From positions 13,470-28,795 of the forward strand of contig PAKE01000004.1 of the NCBI GenBank assembly GCA_002710495.1: 15,326 nt of DNA, written 5' to 3'. The notes below the pieces were generated by a model. It was not told the DNA's origin. It ran no database searches and saw only the letters and a program-made list of their open reading frames with translations. Made by a program: the position numbers and the translations under genes. The stretch comes from Flavobacteriales bacterium (GTDB taxonomy: Bacteria > Bacteroidota > Bacteroidia > Flavobacteriales > BACL11). Of the stretch, positions 1-7,072 are shown one piece after another; position 1 is the stretch's first letter; each line of letters begins with the position of its first letter.

Positions 1-73
1 ACCCTCTTTCGTCTTCAAAAACTCTTGGTTCTATTAATAAAAGTCCTTCAATTTCTGTTTTAATTATTTTCAT
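1..73 (-). CDS. rfbC: dTDP-4-dehydrorhamnose 3,5-epimerase (RfbC), 5' end only
   Basis: Only the first 24 codons are in the window; the gene runs off the left edge. Reading the minus strand from the ATG at 73, the peptide begins MKIIKTEIEGLLLIEP and continues RVFEDERG. This is the usual N-terminus of RfbC: a short strand ending in LLLIEP, then a phenylalanine-aspartate-x-RG turn that leads into the cupin core. By family knowledge the enzyme epimerises C3 and C5 of dTDP-4-keto-6-deoxyglucose in dTDP-rhamnose synthesis for surface polysaccharide, in the cytoplasm. The start codon has A at -3 and lies about 22 bp downstream of a candidate minus-strand -7 element. It is divergent from the FKBP gene. 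The catalytic histidine and the rest of the domain are outside the window, so the call rests on the N-terminal pattern alone. Confidence 0.75.
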   Translation of the reverse strand, partial: MKIIKTEIEGLLLIEPRVFEDERG

Positions 74-95
74 TTCTATAAAATTATGCAAGTTT

Positions 96-103
96 CAAAT
101 ATA
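96..103 (-). promoter_or_regulatory. Candidate -7 element for rfbC
   Basis: On the minus strand these bases read TATATTTG, a full match to the Bacteroidota -7 consensus TAnnTTTG. They end 22 bp before the rfbC start codon, which would give a leader of about 15-20 nt. I do not see a matching TTG element about 19 bp further upstream, so the call rests on the -7 box and its position. Confidence 0.4.
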
Positions 104-146
104 TAAAATCAATTTTAATTCTGATACTTAAAAAGAAAAAGAAATG

Positions 147-154
147 TAATTTTG
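147..154 (+). promoter_or_regulatory. Candidate -7 element for the FKBP gene
   Basis: The bases read TAATTTTG, matching TAnnTTTG, and end 15 bp before the chosen ATG at 170. Transcription would start near 160, leaving a leader of only about 10 nt. No clear -33 TTG is visible. This placement also argues against an upstream TTG codon at 152 as the translation start, because that codon would lie inside the promoter element. Confidence 0.4.
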
Positions 155-169
155 CTAAAAATTTTAATT

Positions 170-868
170 ATGAAAAAAATTAGTTTATTATTTTTCGTTA
201 CTGCATTAATTTTAAGTTCTTGTAATAAAACAGAAGAAGAAAAAAATGATTTTAACACGAAAATACTAGAAACAGAGATGGATAGTGTAAGTTATAGTTT
301 AGGTATCAATATAGCTTCAGGAGTAAAAGGTGAAGGATTTGATCCATTAGATTTTAACGCAATGTCAAAAGCAATGAATGATGTTTATGAAGGAAATGAT
401 TTAGATATTTCAGGAGAAGAAGCCTTGCAAATATTACAAAAATACTCTCAGAAAATTGCTGCTGAGAAACAATCTAAATCAAAGGAATCTGATATTCTAT
501 TTCTAGCTGAAAATGCTGCAAAAGAGGGAGTAATTACTACTGAGAGCGGATTGCAATACGAGATTCTGTCAGCAGGTGATGGTACTGTTAACCCAGAAGT
601 AACAAGTGCCGTAAAGGTTCATTATACTGGAATGCTAACAGATGGTACTATATTTGATTCTTCTGTAGAAAGAGGTGAACCAGTAGAATTTCCATTAAAT
701 AGAGTTATACCAGGATGGACTGAAGGTGTTCAATTAATGGTTGTAGGAGATAAATTTAAATTCACAATTCCTGGAAATCTAGCTTATGGAGAAAATGGAA
801 TGCCACAAGCTGGAATTGGCCCAAGTGCAACGTTAATATTTGAGGTAGAGCTTTTAGGAATTTATTAG
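170..868 (+). CDS. FKBP-type peptidyl-prolyl cis-trans isomerase, lipoprotein
   Basis: This is a 232-residue predicted lipoprotein that speeds cis-trans isomerisation at proline bonds, probably in the periplasm as a folding helper. Residues 1-17 form a signal peptide ending in the lipobox LSSC, with Cys18 as the lipidated residue, followed by a polar, acidic linker. Residues about 37-115 resemble the helical FKBP N-terminal dimerisation domain ([14 protein letters not shown], then a charged helical stretch). Residues about 127-231 are the FKBP catalytic domain: VHYTG at 150-154, FDSS at 162-165, the active-site VIPGW at 179-183, AYG at 205-207 and the final IFEVELL strand. The start is the ATG at 170 because the signal peptide begins there; a TTG six codons upstream is less likely. 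It resembles FkpA/Mip proteins in layout. It is convergent with the CapA-type gene, 4 bp away. Confidence 0.92.
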   Translation: MKKISLLFFVTALILSSCNKTEEEKNDFNTKILETEMDSVSYSLGINIASGVKGEGFDPLDFNAMSKAMNDVYEGNDLDISGEEALQILQKYSQKIAAEKQSKSKESDILFLAENAAKEGVITTESGLQYEILSAGDGTVNPEVTSAVKVHYTGMLTDGTIFDSSVERGEPVEFPLNRVIPGWTEGVQLMVVGDKFKFTIPGNLAYGENGMPQAGIGPSATLIFEVELLGIY

Positions 869-872
869 AAAT

Positions 873-2099
873 CTATTCTAAATAATAAGAGTCTGATTTT
901 AAATTATATTGAAATTCAGGAACATTTATATTATTTTGTAGATATAATGATCTCTCGTTATCAATAAATTTATTTAATTCTTTTTTGCTTTTCTCATCCA
1001 TATTTAATAATATTTTTTCTGATTTAGATATTGGTAGTATTTGATATCTTTTTCTGTCATCTTTATTGTGTAACCATACCCAATGTAAATGATATCCAAT
1101 ATTTTTAAACTTAACTTCCCCTGTAGAATCTCTATATAATGAGAATTGCAATGATGATCCTCCATCAGTATGTTCCATATTATTCATAGTTGATACTCTT
1201 TGATTACTTATTATATTTCCTAAAGACCAAATAATAATTCTCTCATTATTCAAACTATCTTTTCTGTATTCAGCAGGTTGAACCCAATGAGGATGTCCAC
1301 CAATTACTATATCAGCCCCATTTGACAATAACCATTCTCCCCATTTTTTTTGATATTCATCTGGAAATGATCGGTATTCTCCTCCCCAATGAGTTATTAC
1401 AATAATTTTATCAATATTTGAATCTCTTGCAATCTGAATATCCTGTAATATAATCTCTTCATCAATCATATTTACAATATTAGGATGTTTAGTGTCTAAT
1501 CCATTTGTCCCGTAAGTGTAGTTTAATAATGCAACTTTTATCCCTTTTTTTTCAATTATCAAGGGATAATTATTTATTCTTTCAATTGAATCTTTATATG
1601 TTCCAAGATGCATGAATTTTAATGAATCAAGAACGTTAATTGTTCTGACTAATCCATCTGAACCACAATCATTACTATGATTATTAGCTGTAGTTAAAAC
1701 ATCAAATCCAGCATTTTGAATTGCAACAGCATATTCATCAGGAGAAGAAAACCTTGGATATCCATCATATGGCTTTCCAGCTAGAGTGACTTCTAAATTA
1801 GCAATTGCAAAATCAACATTTTGTATTAGTGAATTTATATAATCAAAGTAATGTTCATAATCATAATTCCCAATCGAATCTTTTGCTGCTTTTATTTGAG
1901 GGCTGTGTTGCATAAAATCTCCCATAAAAAGAAAACTAATTTCTTCATCTATATCAAAGAGAAGCGTAGAATCTATGTTTTGTGTTGTAATTGAGGATTC
2001 TTTATTATTATTTGTTACCTGACCTGAGATATTAAAACAACTAATAAACAATAATAAAAGTAAAGTTGTTCTAAAAGAAAGGAATAGATTCTCATTCAT
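873..2099 (-). CDS. CapA-family (PGA_cap) secreted metallophosphatase-fold protein
   Basis: This 408-residue protein has the motif series of the CapA/PgsA family, a calcineurin-like metallophosphoesterase fold first named for poly-gamma-glutamate capsule synthesis: MGD at 59-61, NLE at 101-103, NNH at 139-141, HWGGE at 237-241, GGHPH at 267-271 and SLGN at 292-295. The Asp, His and Asn residues are the expected metal ligands. The N-terminus has a hydrophobic stretch (about 11-22) ending near SGQ, so it is probably exported; the Cys21 context is not a good lipobox. It is the third gene of a minus-strand unit, 8 bp after lpdA. No other capsule genes (CapB, CapC) are nearby, so a role in poly-glutamate synthesis should not be assumed; many Bacteroidota carry lone CapA-like proteins of unknown substrate. 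The family call is firm and the function open. Confidence 0.87.
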   Translation of the reverse strand: MNENLFLSFRTTLLLLLFISCFNISGQVTNNNKESSITTQNIDSTLLFDIDEEISFLFMGDFMQHSPQIKAAKDSIGNYDYEHYFDYINSLIQNVDFAIANLEVTLAGKPYDGYPRFSSPDEYAVAIQNAGFDVLTTANNHSNDCGSDGLVRTINVLDSLKFMHLGTYKDSIERINNYPLIIEKKGIKVALLNYTYGTNGLDTKHPNIVNMIDEEIILQDIQIARDSNIDKIIVITHWGGEYRSFPDEYQKKWGEWLLSNGADIVIGGHPHWVQPAEYRKDSLNNERIIIWSLGNIISNQRVSTMNNMEHTDGGSSLQFSLYRDSTGEVKFKNIGYHLHWVWLHNKDDRKRYQILPISKSEKILLNMDEKSKKELNKFIDNERSLYLQNNINVPEFQYNLKSDSYYLE

Positions 2100-2107
2100 G
2101 ATTTATC

Positions 2108-3493
2108 TTACATATGAATCACTTCATCATAAGCGTCAGCAACAGCTTCCATAACCGCTTCACTCATTGTTGGATGTGGATGAATTGCTTTTAATACTTC
2201 ATGTCCGGTAGTTTCTAATTTACGAGCAACCACTGCTTCAGCAATCATTTCTGTAACATTGTATCCTATCATATGACAACCTAACCATTCACCATATTTT
2301 GCATCAAAAATAACTTTTACAAAACCATCTTTATGTCCAGCAGCAGACGCTTTCCCCGATGCAGTAAATGGAAATTTTCCTACTTTAATTTCATGTCCTG
2401 CTTCTTTGGCAGCGTCTTCAGTAAGTCCAACTGAAGCAATTTCTGGACTACAGTAAGTACATCCGGGAATATTCCCATAATCAATTGGTTCAGGACTCTG
2501 TCCAGCAATTTTCTCAATACATGTAATTCCTTCAGCAGATGCAACATGAGCTAAAGCTTGTGTTGGTAATACATCTCCAATTGCATAGTATCCTGATATA
2601 TTTGTATTATAGTAACCATCAACTATAATTTTTCCTTTTTCTGTTTTAATCCCTACTTCTTTCAATCCAATATTCTCAATATTTGCAGCAATACCAACAG
2701 CTGAAAGAACTATATCACATTCTATAGTTTCTTCTCCTTTTTTAGTTTTTATAAGTACTTTACAACCCGTACCATCAGTGTCAACTTTTTCAACTGATGA
2801 GTTCGTCATTACTTTAACCCCTGACTTTTTGAATGATCTTTGTAATTGCTTTGAGATATCAATATCCTCAACAGGTAAAATATTTGGCATAAATTCAACA
2901 ATTGTAACATCGGTTCCCATAGAGTTATAGAAATAAGCGAATTCTACTCCAATAGCTCCCGATCCAACAATAACCATTTTTTTAGGTGCAGTCGGCAAGA
3001 TAAGAGCTTCTCTATATCCTATAACTTTTTTGCCATCTTGTTGTAGATTAGGCAACTCTCTACTCCTTGCTCCAGTTGCAATTATAATATGTTTTGCTGA
3101 ATAATCAGTTGATGTGCCATCTGCAGTTACAGAAACTTTATTGCCTTTTTTTACTTTCCCGTATCCATTAATTACATCAACTTTATTTTTCTTTAATAGG
3201 TAGTCAATTCCTTTACTCATTCCATCAGCAACATCACGACTTCTTTTTATAATATTAGTAAAATCTGCATTTGCATCTTTTACAGTAATTCCATAATCCT
3301 CAGCATGATTTATATATTCAAATACTTGCGCTGATTTTAATAGTGCTTTTGTAGGAATACATCCCCAATTAAGACAGACACCTCCAAGACTCTCTTTTTC
3401 TACAACAGCGGTTTTGAGTCCTAATTGTGAAGCTCTTATTGCAGTTACATATCCTCCAGGACCACTTCCTAGTACAATAACATCATAGTTCAT
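2108..3493 (-). CDS. lpdA: Dihydrolipoyl dehydrogenase (E3)
   Basis: This 461-residue flavoprotein reoxidises dihydrolipoamide with NAD+ for the pyruvate and 2-oxoglutarate dehydrogenase complexes and the glycine cleavage system. Visible landmarks are the FAD-binding GSGPGG at 9-14, the redox disulfide segment CLNWGC with Cys40 and Cys45, the NAD-binding GSGAIG in the middle of the chain, a GDV FAD contact, and the C-terminal HPHPTMSE with the catalytic His440-Glu445 pair. The length is typical. No lipoyl domain is fused, and no E1 or E2 gene lies beside it, so it is a stand-alone E3 that must be shared among complexes encoded elsewhere. It starts 16 bp after the uncharacterised gene and is followed after 8 bp by the CapA-type gene, so the three are likely co-transcribed. 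The start ATG has A at -3. Confidence 0.96.
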   Translation of the reverse strand: MNYDVIVLGSGPGGYVTAIRASQLGLKTAVVEKESLGGVCLNWGCIPTKALLKSAQVFEYINHAEDYGITVKDANADFTNIIKRSRDVADGMSKGIDYLLKKNKVDVINGYGKVKKGNKVSVTADGTSTDYSAKHIIIATGARSRELPNLQQDGKKVIGYREALILPTAPKKMVIVGSGAIGVEFAYFYNSMGTDVTIVEFMPNILPVEDIDISKQLQRSFKKSGVKVMTNSSVEKVDTDGTGCKVLIKTKKGEETIECDIVLSAVGIAANIENIGLKEVGIKTEKGKIIVDGYYNTNISGYYAIGDVLPTQALAHVASAEGITCIEKIAGQSPEPIDYGNIPGCTYCSPEIASVGLTEDAAKEAGHEIKVGKFPFTASGKASAAGHKDGFVKVIFDAKYGEWLGCHMIGYNVTEMIAEAVVARKLETTGHEVLKAIHPHPTMSEAVMEAVADAYDEVIHM

Positions 3494-3509
3494 CTTATAT
3501 TTTTTTATT

Positions 3510-3917
3510 TTATTTTTTATTCCAAGAAACTTCCCAATCTTTAAAATCAGCAGCTAAACAGTCAATTTTATAGTCCTTTCGGCCTCCTACTAATTCCTGA
3601 ATTTTATTTTTAGCTGTGTTTCTTATACCATTTAATCCATGGGTTAACTCTAAATTATTTCCATCTTTGATACCTTTTCTATAGTTAGATTCATTGTGCC
3701 AAATATGCAAGTTCATTTGAGATAACACAACAATTGCTCTTATTGTCTCTGCCGAAACCTTAGAGTTATTTTCATTAATATTTTCTTCAATATCATGAAT
3801 AATATCCTCAATTTCTTGAGCATACTCTTTTTTGTGCTCAGGAATAAACACTTCTTTGAGTTGAGCAATCGACAATCTATCAATAAGTTCTGCTAATGTT
3901 GGTAGATATTTTCTCAT
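3510..3917 (-). CDS. Uncharacterised conserved-looking protein, 135 residues
   Basis: I do not recognise a named domain. The protein is 135 residues, has no signal peptide or membrane segment, and looks mostly helical: residues about 5-22 (LPTLAELIDRLSIAQLKE) and 25-45 form amphipathic, charged helices, and another runs from about 56 to 70. Residues about 93-113 (LTHGLNGIRNTAKNKIQEL) look like a further helix, followed by GGRKDYKIDCLAADF and a tryptophan-rich end (DWEVSW). The dense, non-repetitive sequence with motif-like blocks at both ends suggests a real, conserved cytoplasmic protein. It is the first gene of the minus-strand unit with lpdA and the CapA-type gene, behind a candidate promoter at 3944-3951. 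Position next to lpdA is weak evidence for function. The gene call is strong; no function is proposed. Confidence 0.8.
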   Translation of the reverse strand: MRKYLPTLAELIDRLSIAQLKEVFIPEHKKEYAQEIEDIIHDIEENINENNSKVSAETIRAIVVLSQMNLHIWHNESNYRKGIKDGNNLELTHGLNGIRNTAKNKIQELVGGRKDYKIDCLAADFKDWEVSWNKK

Positions 3918-3943
3918 AATAAGTACAAATTTTGATTATACTA

Positions 3944-3951
3944 CAAAAGTA
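3944..3951 (-). promoter_or_regulatory. Candidate -7 element for the minus-strand lpdA unit
   Basis: The minus strand reads TACTTTTG here, matching TAnnTTTG, and ends 26 bp before the start codon at 3917. That gives a predicted leader of about 20 nt. No TTG element is visible at the expected distance upstream. The site lies in the 129-bp divergent gap 3918-4046, which otherwise holds AT-rich sequence with no gene. Confidence 0.35.
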
Positions 3952-4029
3952 CTAATTAAGTATAAAATATTTATGTTTCTTCTTTGAATTTTTTAGGTGT
4001 CTGAAAAATTATAGCAAACTAAACTTTTA

Positions 4030-4037
4030 TATCTTTG
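4030..4037 (+). promoter_or_regulatory. Candidate -7 element for the ten-gene plus-strand operon
   Basis: The bases read TATCTTTG, an excellent match to the Bacteroidota TAnnTTTG box. Only 9 bp separate it from the ATG at 4047, so transcription would begin at or within a few bases of the start codon and the first message could be nearly leaderless. No clear -33 TTG is seen at the usual distance. An upstream TTG codon at 4035 overlaps this box and is therefore an unlikely start. Confidence 0.5.
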
Positions 4038-4046
4038 TTACATATT

Positions 4047-5753
4047 ATGATATATTACTCTATCAGCTATAACAATCCGCATAGACACTTTGTAGATTTT
4101 AAACTATCTACAAGTACTAACGGTGTAAAAAGAATGCTTTTTCAACTTCCAGCATGGAGACCAGGAAGATATGAGCTTGCTAACTTTGCACAAAACATAC
4201 AAAAGTGGGCAGCTTTTGATGAAAATCATAATCCATTATTTTTCAAAAAAATCACTAAAGATTTATGGGAAGTAGAAACTAAAGGGATCGAAGAAATAAC
4301 AGTTGTGTATAATTTTTATTCGAATCAGTTAGATGCTGGCGCTTGTTATTTGGATGAACATCAACTTTATTTAAATCCTGTACACTGTATGTTCTATATT
4401 GTAGATAGAATAGAGGAAGAATATAGTATTGAATTAGATATTCCTGAAAATTATGAGATTGCTTCTTCCATGAAACAAGAAGGAAACATCCTTTCGGTAA
4501 AAGGTTATGACTTACTTTCAGAATCACCAATTATATGTTCAGATTCACTTCAACACGATACTTATGATGTTGATGGTATTATATTTCATTTATGGTTTCA
4601 AGGAGAGTGTAATCCAGATTGGGGAAAACTAAAAAAAGACTTTACTGCTTTTACAAAAAGTCAGATAAAACATTTTGGAGGATTTCCAGTTGATGAATAT
4701 CATTACTTTTTCCAGATTACTCCTTACAGAAGTTATCATGGGGTGGAACACACCAAAAATACAGTTTTACTATTAGGTCCTGGAAACGAAATTATGGATA
4801 AAAGATATGAGGATTTATTAGGAGTTTGTTCTCATGAACTCTACCATACTTGGAATATAAAAGCAATACGCCCAGTAGAGATGTATCCTTACGATTACAC
4901 TAAGGAGAATTACTTTAGAACAGGATTTGTTGCCGAAGGTGTCACTACCTATATGGGTGATATGATGCTGTATAACTCAGGAGTTTTTAATTGGGATGCA
5001 TTTGTGAAAACTCAGAATCAGAATTTGGAAAGACACCTTACAAATTATGGAAGATATAATTTGTCGGTTGCCGATAGTGGTTTTGATAATTGGCTGGATG
5101 GTTACAAATTAGGATCTCCCAATCGGAAAACATCTATTTATCCAGACGCTGCGCTTTGCATGATGATGATAGATTTAGAGATTATCCGAAATACGGAAGG
5201 AAAGGATAGTTTACATTCTGTGATGAAAGAGTTGTATGAAGAGTTTGCTCTTAAAGAAAAAGGATATTCTGAAGATGATTTTAGAAATATATGCGTAAAA
5301 TTTGGAGGATTGAGAGTTGCGGAGGTTTTTGAAAATTATATTTATGGAACTGAAGATTATATTCCTACACTTACAACAGCTTTGGAAGTCGTGGGTATTG
5401 AATTAAAAGAAAAGAAGAATCCAAACCTATCTGCTCAGTATTTTGGATTTATAGATGTAAAAGAGGATGGAAAAGTAATCATAAAGAAGGTAGAACCAAA
5501 TTCTGTAACCGATAAAAACGGAATTGCTGCTGAAGATGAAATTACTAAAGTAAATGGAGAGAAAATAGAAGGAAAGCTTTCTGACATTCTGAAAGATTGT
5601 AAAGATGAGGTTACTTTTACTATAAAAAAGAAATTCTCAGAACTAGCAATACCTTTAGCTATTGGAAATCATTATCAGTTATTTGAATTTAAAAAGAAGG
5701 AAGATGCTACAGAAGAACAATTAATACTAAGAAAAGTTTGGAGCAATAATTAA
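4047..5753 (+). CDS. M61-family metallopeptidase with C-terminal PDZ domain
   Basis: This 568-residue protein matches the glycyl-aminopeptidase (M61) family. After a long beta-rich N-terminal domain (about 1-170, with the family-like segment QLPAWRPGRYEL), the zinc site is SHELYHTWN with HExxH at residues 263-267, followed by the conserved IKAIRP. The third ligand is Glu297 in the AEGVTTY motif, 30 residues later, the gluzincin arrangement. Residues about 465-545 form a PDZ domain that would bind a peptide end. There is no signal peptide, so it is probably cytoplasmic. The start is the ATG at 4047, just downstream of a strong -7 box; the TTG at 4035 lies inside that box. It opens the ten-gene run and is followed after 1 bp by the CDGSH gene. 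Natural substrates of bacterial M61 enzymes are poorly known. Confidence 0.9.
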   Translation: MIYYSISYNNPHRHFVDFKLSTSTNGVKRMLFQLPAWRPGRYELANFAQNIQKWAAFDENHNPLFFKKITKDLWEVETKGIEEITVVYNFYSNQLDAGACYLDEHQLYLNPVHCMFYIVDRIEEEYSIELDIPENYEIASSMKQEGNILSVKGYDLLSESPIICSDSLQHDTYDVDGIIFHLWFQGECNPDWGKLKKDFTAFTKSQIKHFGGFPVDEYHYFFQITPYRSYHGVEHTKNTVLLLGPGNEIMDKRYEDLLGVCSHELYHTWNIKAIRPVEMYPYDYTKENYFRTGFVAEGVTTYMGDMMLYNSGVFNWDAFVKTQNQNLERHLTNYGRYNLSVADSGFDNWLDGYKLGSPNRKTSIYPDAALCMMMIDLEIIRNTEGKDSLHSVMKELYEEFALKEKGYSEDDFRNICVKFGGLRVAEVFENYIYGTEDYIPTLTTALEVVGIELKEKKNPNLSAQYFGFIDVKEDGKVIIKKVEPNSVTDKNGIAAEDEITKVNGEKIEGKLSDILKDCKDEVTFTIKKKFSELAIPLAIGNHYQLFEFKKKEDATEEQLILRKVWSNN

Positions 5754-5754
5754 A

Positions 5755-5946
5755 ATGAAAAAAATAAAAATACATAAAGGAAGAAAATATAGTATCTGTT
5801 CATGCGGACTGAGTAATATACTGCCTTTATGTGACAATGCTCATAGGAAATATAATGAGGATAATAAAACAAATTATAAATCAGTGAAAATTATAGCAGA
5901 AGACACTGTAATGATTGATGTAAATTCATCTAAATGGAAAGCGTAA
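5755..5946 (+). CDS. Small CDGSH-type iron-sulfur protein
   Basis: This 63-residue protein carries one CDGSH iron-sulfur motif. Cys15, Cys17, Cys26 and His30 occur in the order CSCGLSN, then PLCDNAH, the three-cysteine one-histidine set that holds a redox-active, pH-sensitive 2Fe-2S cluster. The usual glycine of CDGxH is asparagine (Asn28). A lysine-rich N-terminus (MKKIKIHKGRKY) precedes the motif, and the C-terminal third forms predicted strands (YKSVKIIAEDTVMIDV). There is no membrane anchor, so it is a soluble minimal form. Family members are linked to iron-sulfur or redox handling, but the role here is unknown. The start is 1 bp after the M61 stop, and its stop codon shares a base with the next start (TAATG at 5944-5948), so translation is probably coupled. 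Confidence 0.88.
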   Translation: MKKIKIHKGRKYSICSCGLSNILPLCDNAHRKYNEDNKTNYKSVKIIAEDTVMIDVNSSKWKA

Positions 5947-7070
5947 TGAAAAAACTACTAATTATATTACTTTGCTTGCCATTTATTTCTCTGGCGCAGC
6001 AAACTTATATCCCTGATGATAATTTTGAACAAGCATTAATTAACTTAGGTTATGATAATGTATTGGATAATTATGTTTTAACTTCTAATATTTCAAATAT
6101 TGGATATTTAGATGTTAGTAGCCAAAATATATCTGATATAACTGGCATACAGGATTTTGATTCATTATGGTATTTAAACTGTCATGATAATCAGTTAATT
6201 ACACTTGATGTTTCTAATAATATTTTACTTACAGGACTACATTGTGCCATGAATCTTTTATCATCAATAGATGTTAGTCAAAATCTTTATTTAGAGTGGT
6301 TTCCATGTCACGATAATTTATTAACTGCACTAGATGTGACTAACAACTTAAATCTCCATACTCTAGCCTGTTACAACAACCAGCTAACCGATATAGATCT
6401 GTCAAATAATCCTAACTTAATTTCTTTAGGAATAAATAATAATCTACTATATTCACTTGATTTATCTTTTCAAGATATACAATATGTAGACTGTAATAAT
6501 AATCAAATAACTAACCTTACTATTACGTCAGATTCTTTAAAAGAATTAGACTGTGGCAATAATCCATTTTTTTTATTTGACGCCACTAATCATCCTAATT
6601 TGGAGGACCTTGAGATTTATAATACAGGTATATTTGAGATTGATTTAAGTCAGAATCTAGATTTATGGTTTTTAAGTATAGGATCTAACCCTAGTCTATG
6701 GAGTCTAGATTTATCTAATAATTATAATCTACAACAGTTAGATGTATGGGATAACTCTTTATTGATTTTAGATATGCGAAATGGAAATAATCAGAATATA
6801 TCATACTTTGTTAGTTGGAATTCTCAATATTTAGAATGTATTAGCGTTGATGATTCAATTTATTCTACAAATAATTGGACAAGTATAGAGACCTGGCAAT
6901 ATTTTAGTAATAATTGTGAGGGAACAACATCAATAGAAGAACACACCACAAACAAAGAACTTCTTAAAGTAACAGATATTTTAGGAAGAGAAGTTAACGA
7001 AAAACGAAACACCCCACTATTCTACATCTACAATGATGGAACAGTAGAAAAGAAGATAATTATTGAATAA
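5946..7070 (+). CDS. Secreted leucine-rich-repeat protein with T9SS-type C-terminal tail
   Basis: This 374-residue exported protein starts at the ATG at 5946, where the signal peptide MKKLLIILLCLPFISLAQ begins; an in-frame ATG four codons earlier would only lengthen it. Residues 19-50 (IPDDNFEQALINLGYD) are the cap seen before Bacteroidota repeat arrays. Residues about 52-285 are roughly eleven 20-21-residue repeats of the form LxxLxCxxNxLxxLDVSxN. Cysteines fall in register at 79, 100, 121 and 142, then 183 and 203. The last 40 or so residues (KELLKVTDILGREV, then a proline-leucine-aromatic block, DGTVEKK and a basic-hydrophobic end) resemble a shortened type IX secretion sorting tail, so it is probably displayed or released. 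Such arrays usually bind proteins or glycans; no ligand can be named. It lies between cytoplasmic housekeeping genes with no gap large enough for its own promoter. Confidence 0.85.
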   Translation: MKKLLIILLCLPFISLAQQTYIPDDNFEQALINLGYDNVLDNYVLTSNISNIGYLDVSSQNISDITGIQDFDSLWYLNCHDNQLITLDVSNNILLTGLHCAMNLLSSIDVSQNLYLEWFPCHDNLLTALDVTNNLNLHTLACYNNQLTDIDLSNNPNLISLGINNNLLYSLDLSFQDIQYVDCNNNQITNLTITSDSLKELDCGNNPFFLFDATNHPNLEDLEIYNTGIFEIDLSQNLDLWFLSIGSNPSLWSLDLSNNYNLQQLDVWDNSLLILDMRNGNNQNISYFVSWNSQYLECISVDDSIYSTNNWTSIETWQYFSNNCEGTTSIEEHTTNKELLKVTDILGREVNEKRNTPLFYIYNDGTVEKKIIIE

Positions 7071-7072
7071 TT

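Noticed and set aside
152..169. In-frame TTG start upstream of the FKBP gene
   Set aside because: It overlaps the candidate -7 box TAATTTTG and would add six residues ahead of a good lipoprotein signal peptide that begins at the ATG at 170.
865..881. Inverted repeat TTAGAA-atcta-TTCTAA between the convergent FKBP and CapA-type genes, as a bidirectional terminator
   Set aside because: The stem is only 6 bp, nearly all A-T, and overlaps both stop codons; too weak to call a terminator without transcript ends.
873..2099. CapA-type gene as evidence for a poly-gamma-glutamate capsule locus
   Set aside because: No capB, capC or other capsule genes are nearby; lone CapA-like proteins are common, so the family name does not establish the pathway.
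4035..4046. In-frame TTG start upstream of the M61 peptidase
   Set aside because: It lies within the -7 box TATCTTTG; the ATG at 4047 begins the normal family N-terminus.
4279..4530. Antisense open frame inside the M61 gene
   Set aside because: No domain, composition typical of a reverse-strand shadow, and fully inside a well-supported gene.
5934..5945. In-frame ATG four codons before the LRR start
   Set aside because: It would place MESV ahead of a standard signal peptide MKKLLII; the TAATG coupling at 5944-5948 favours the later ATG.
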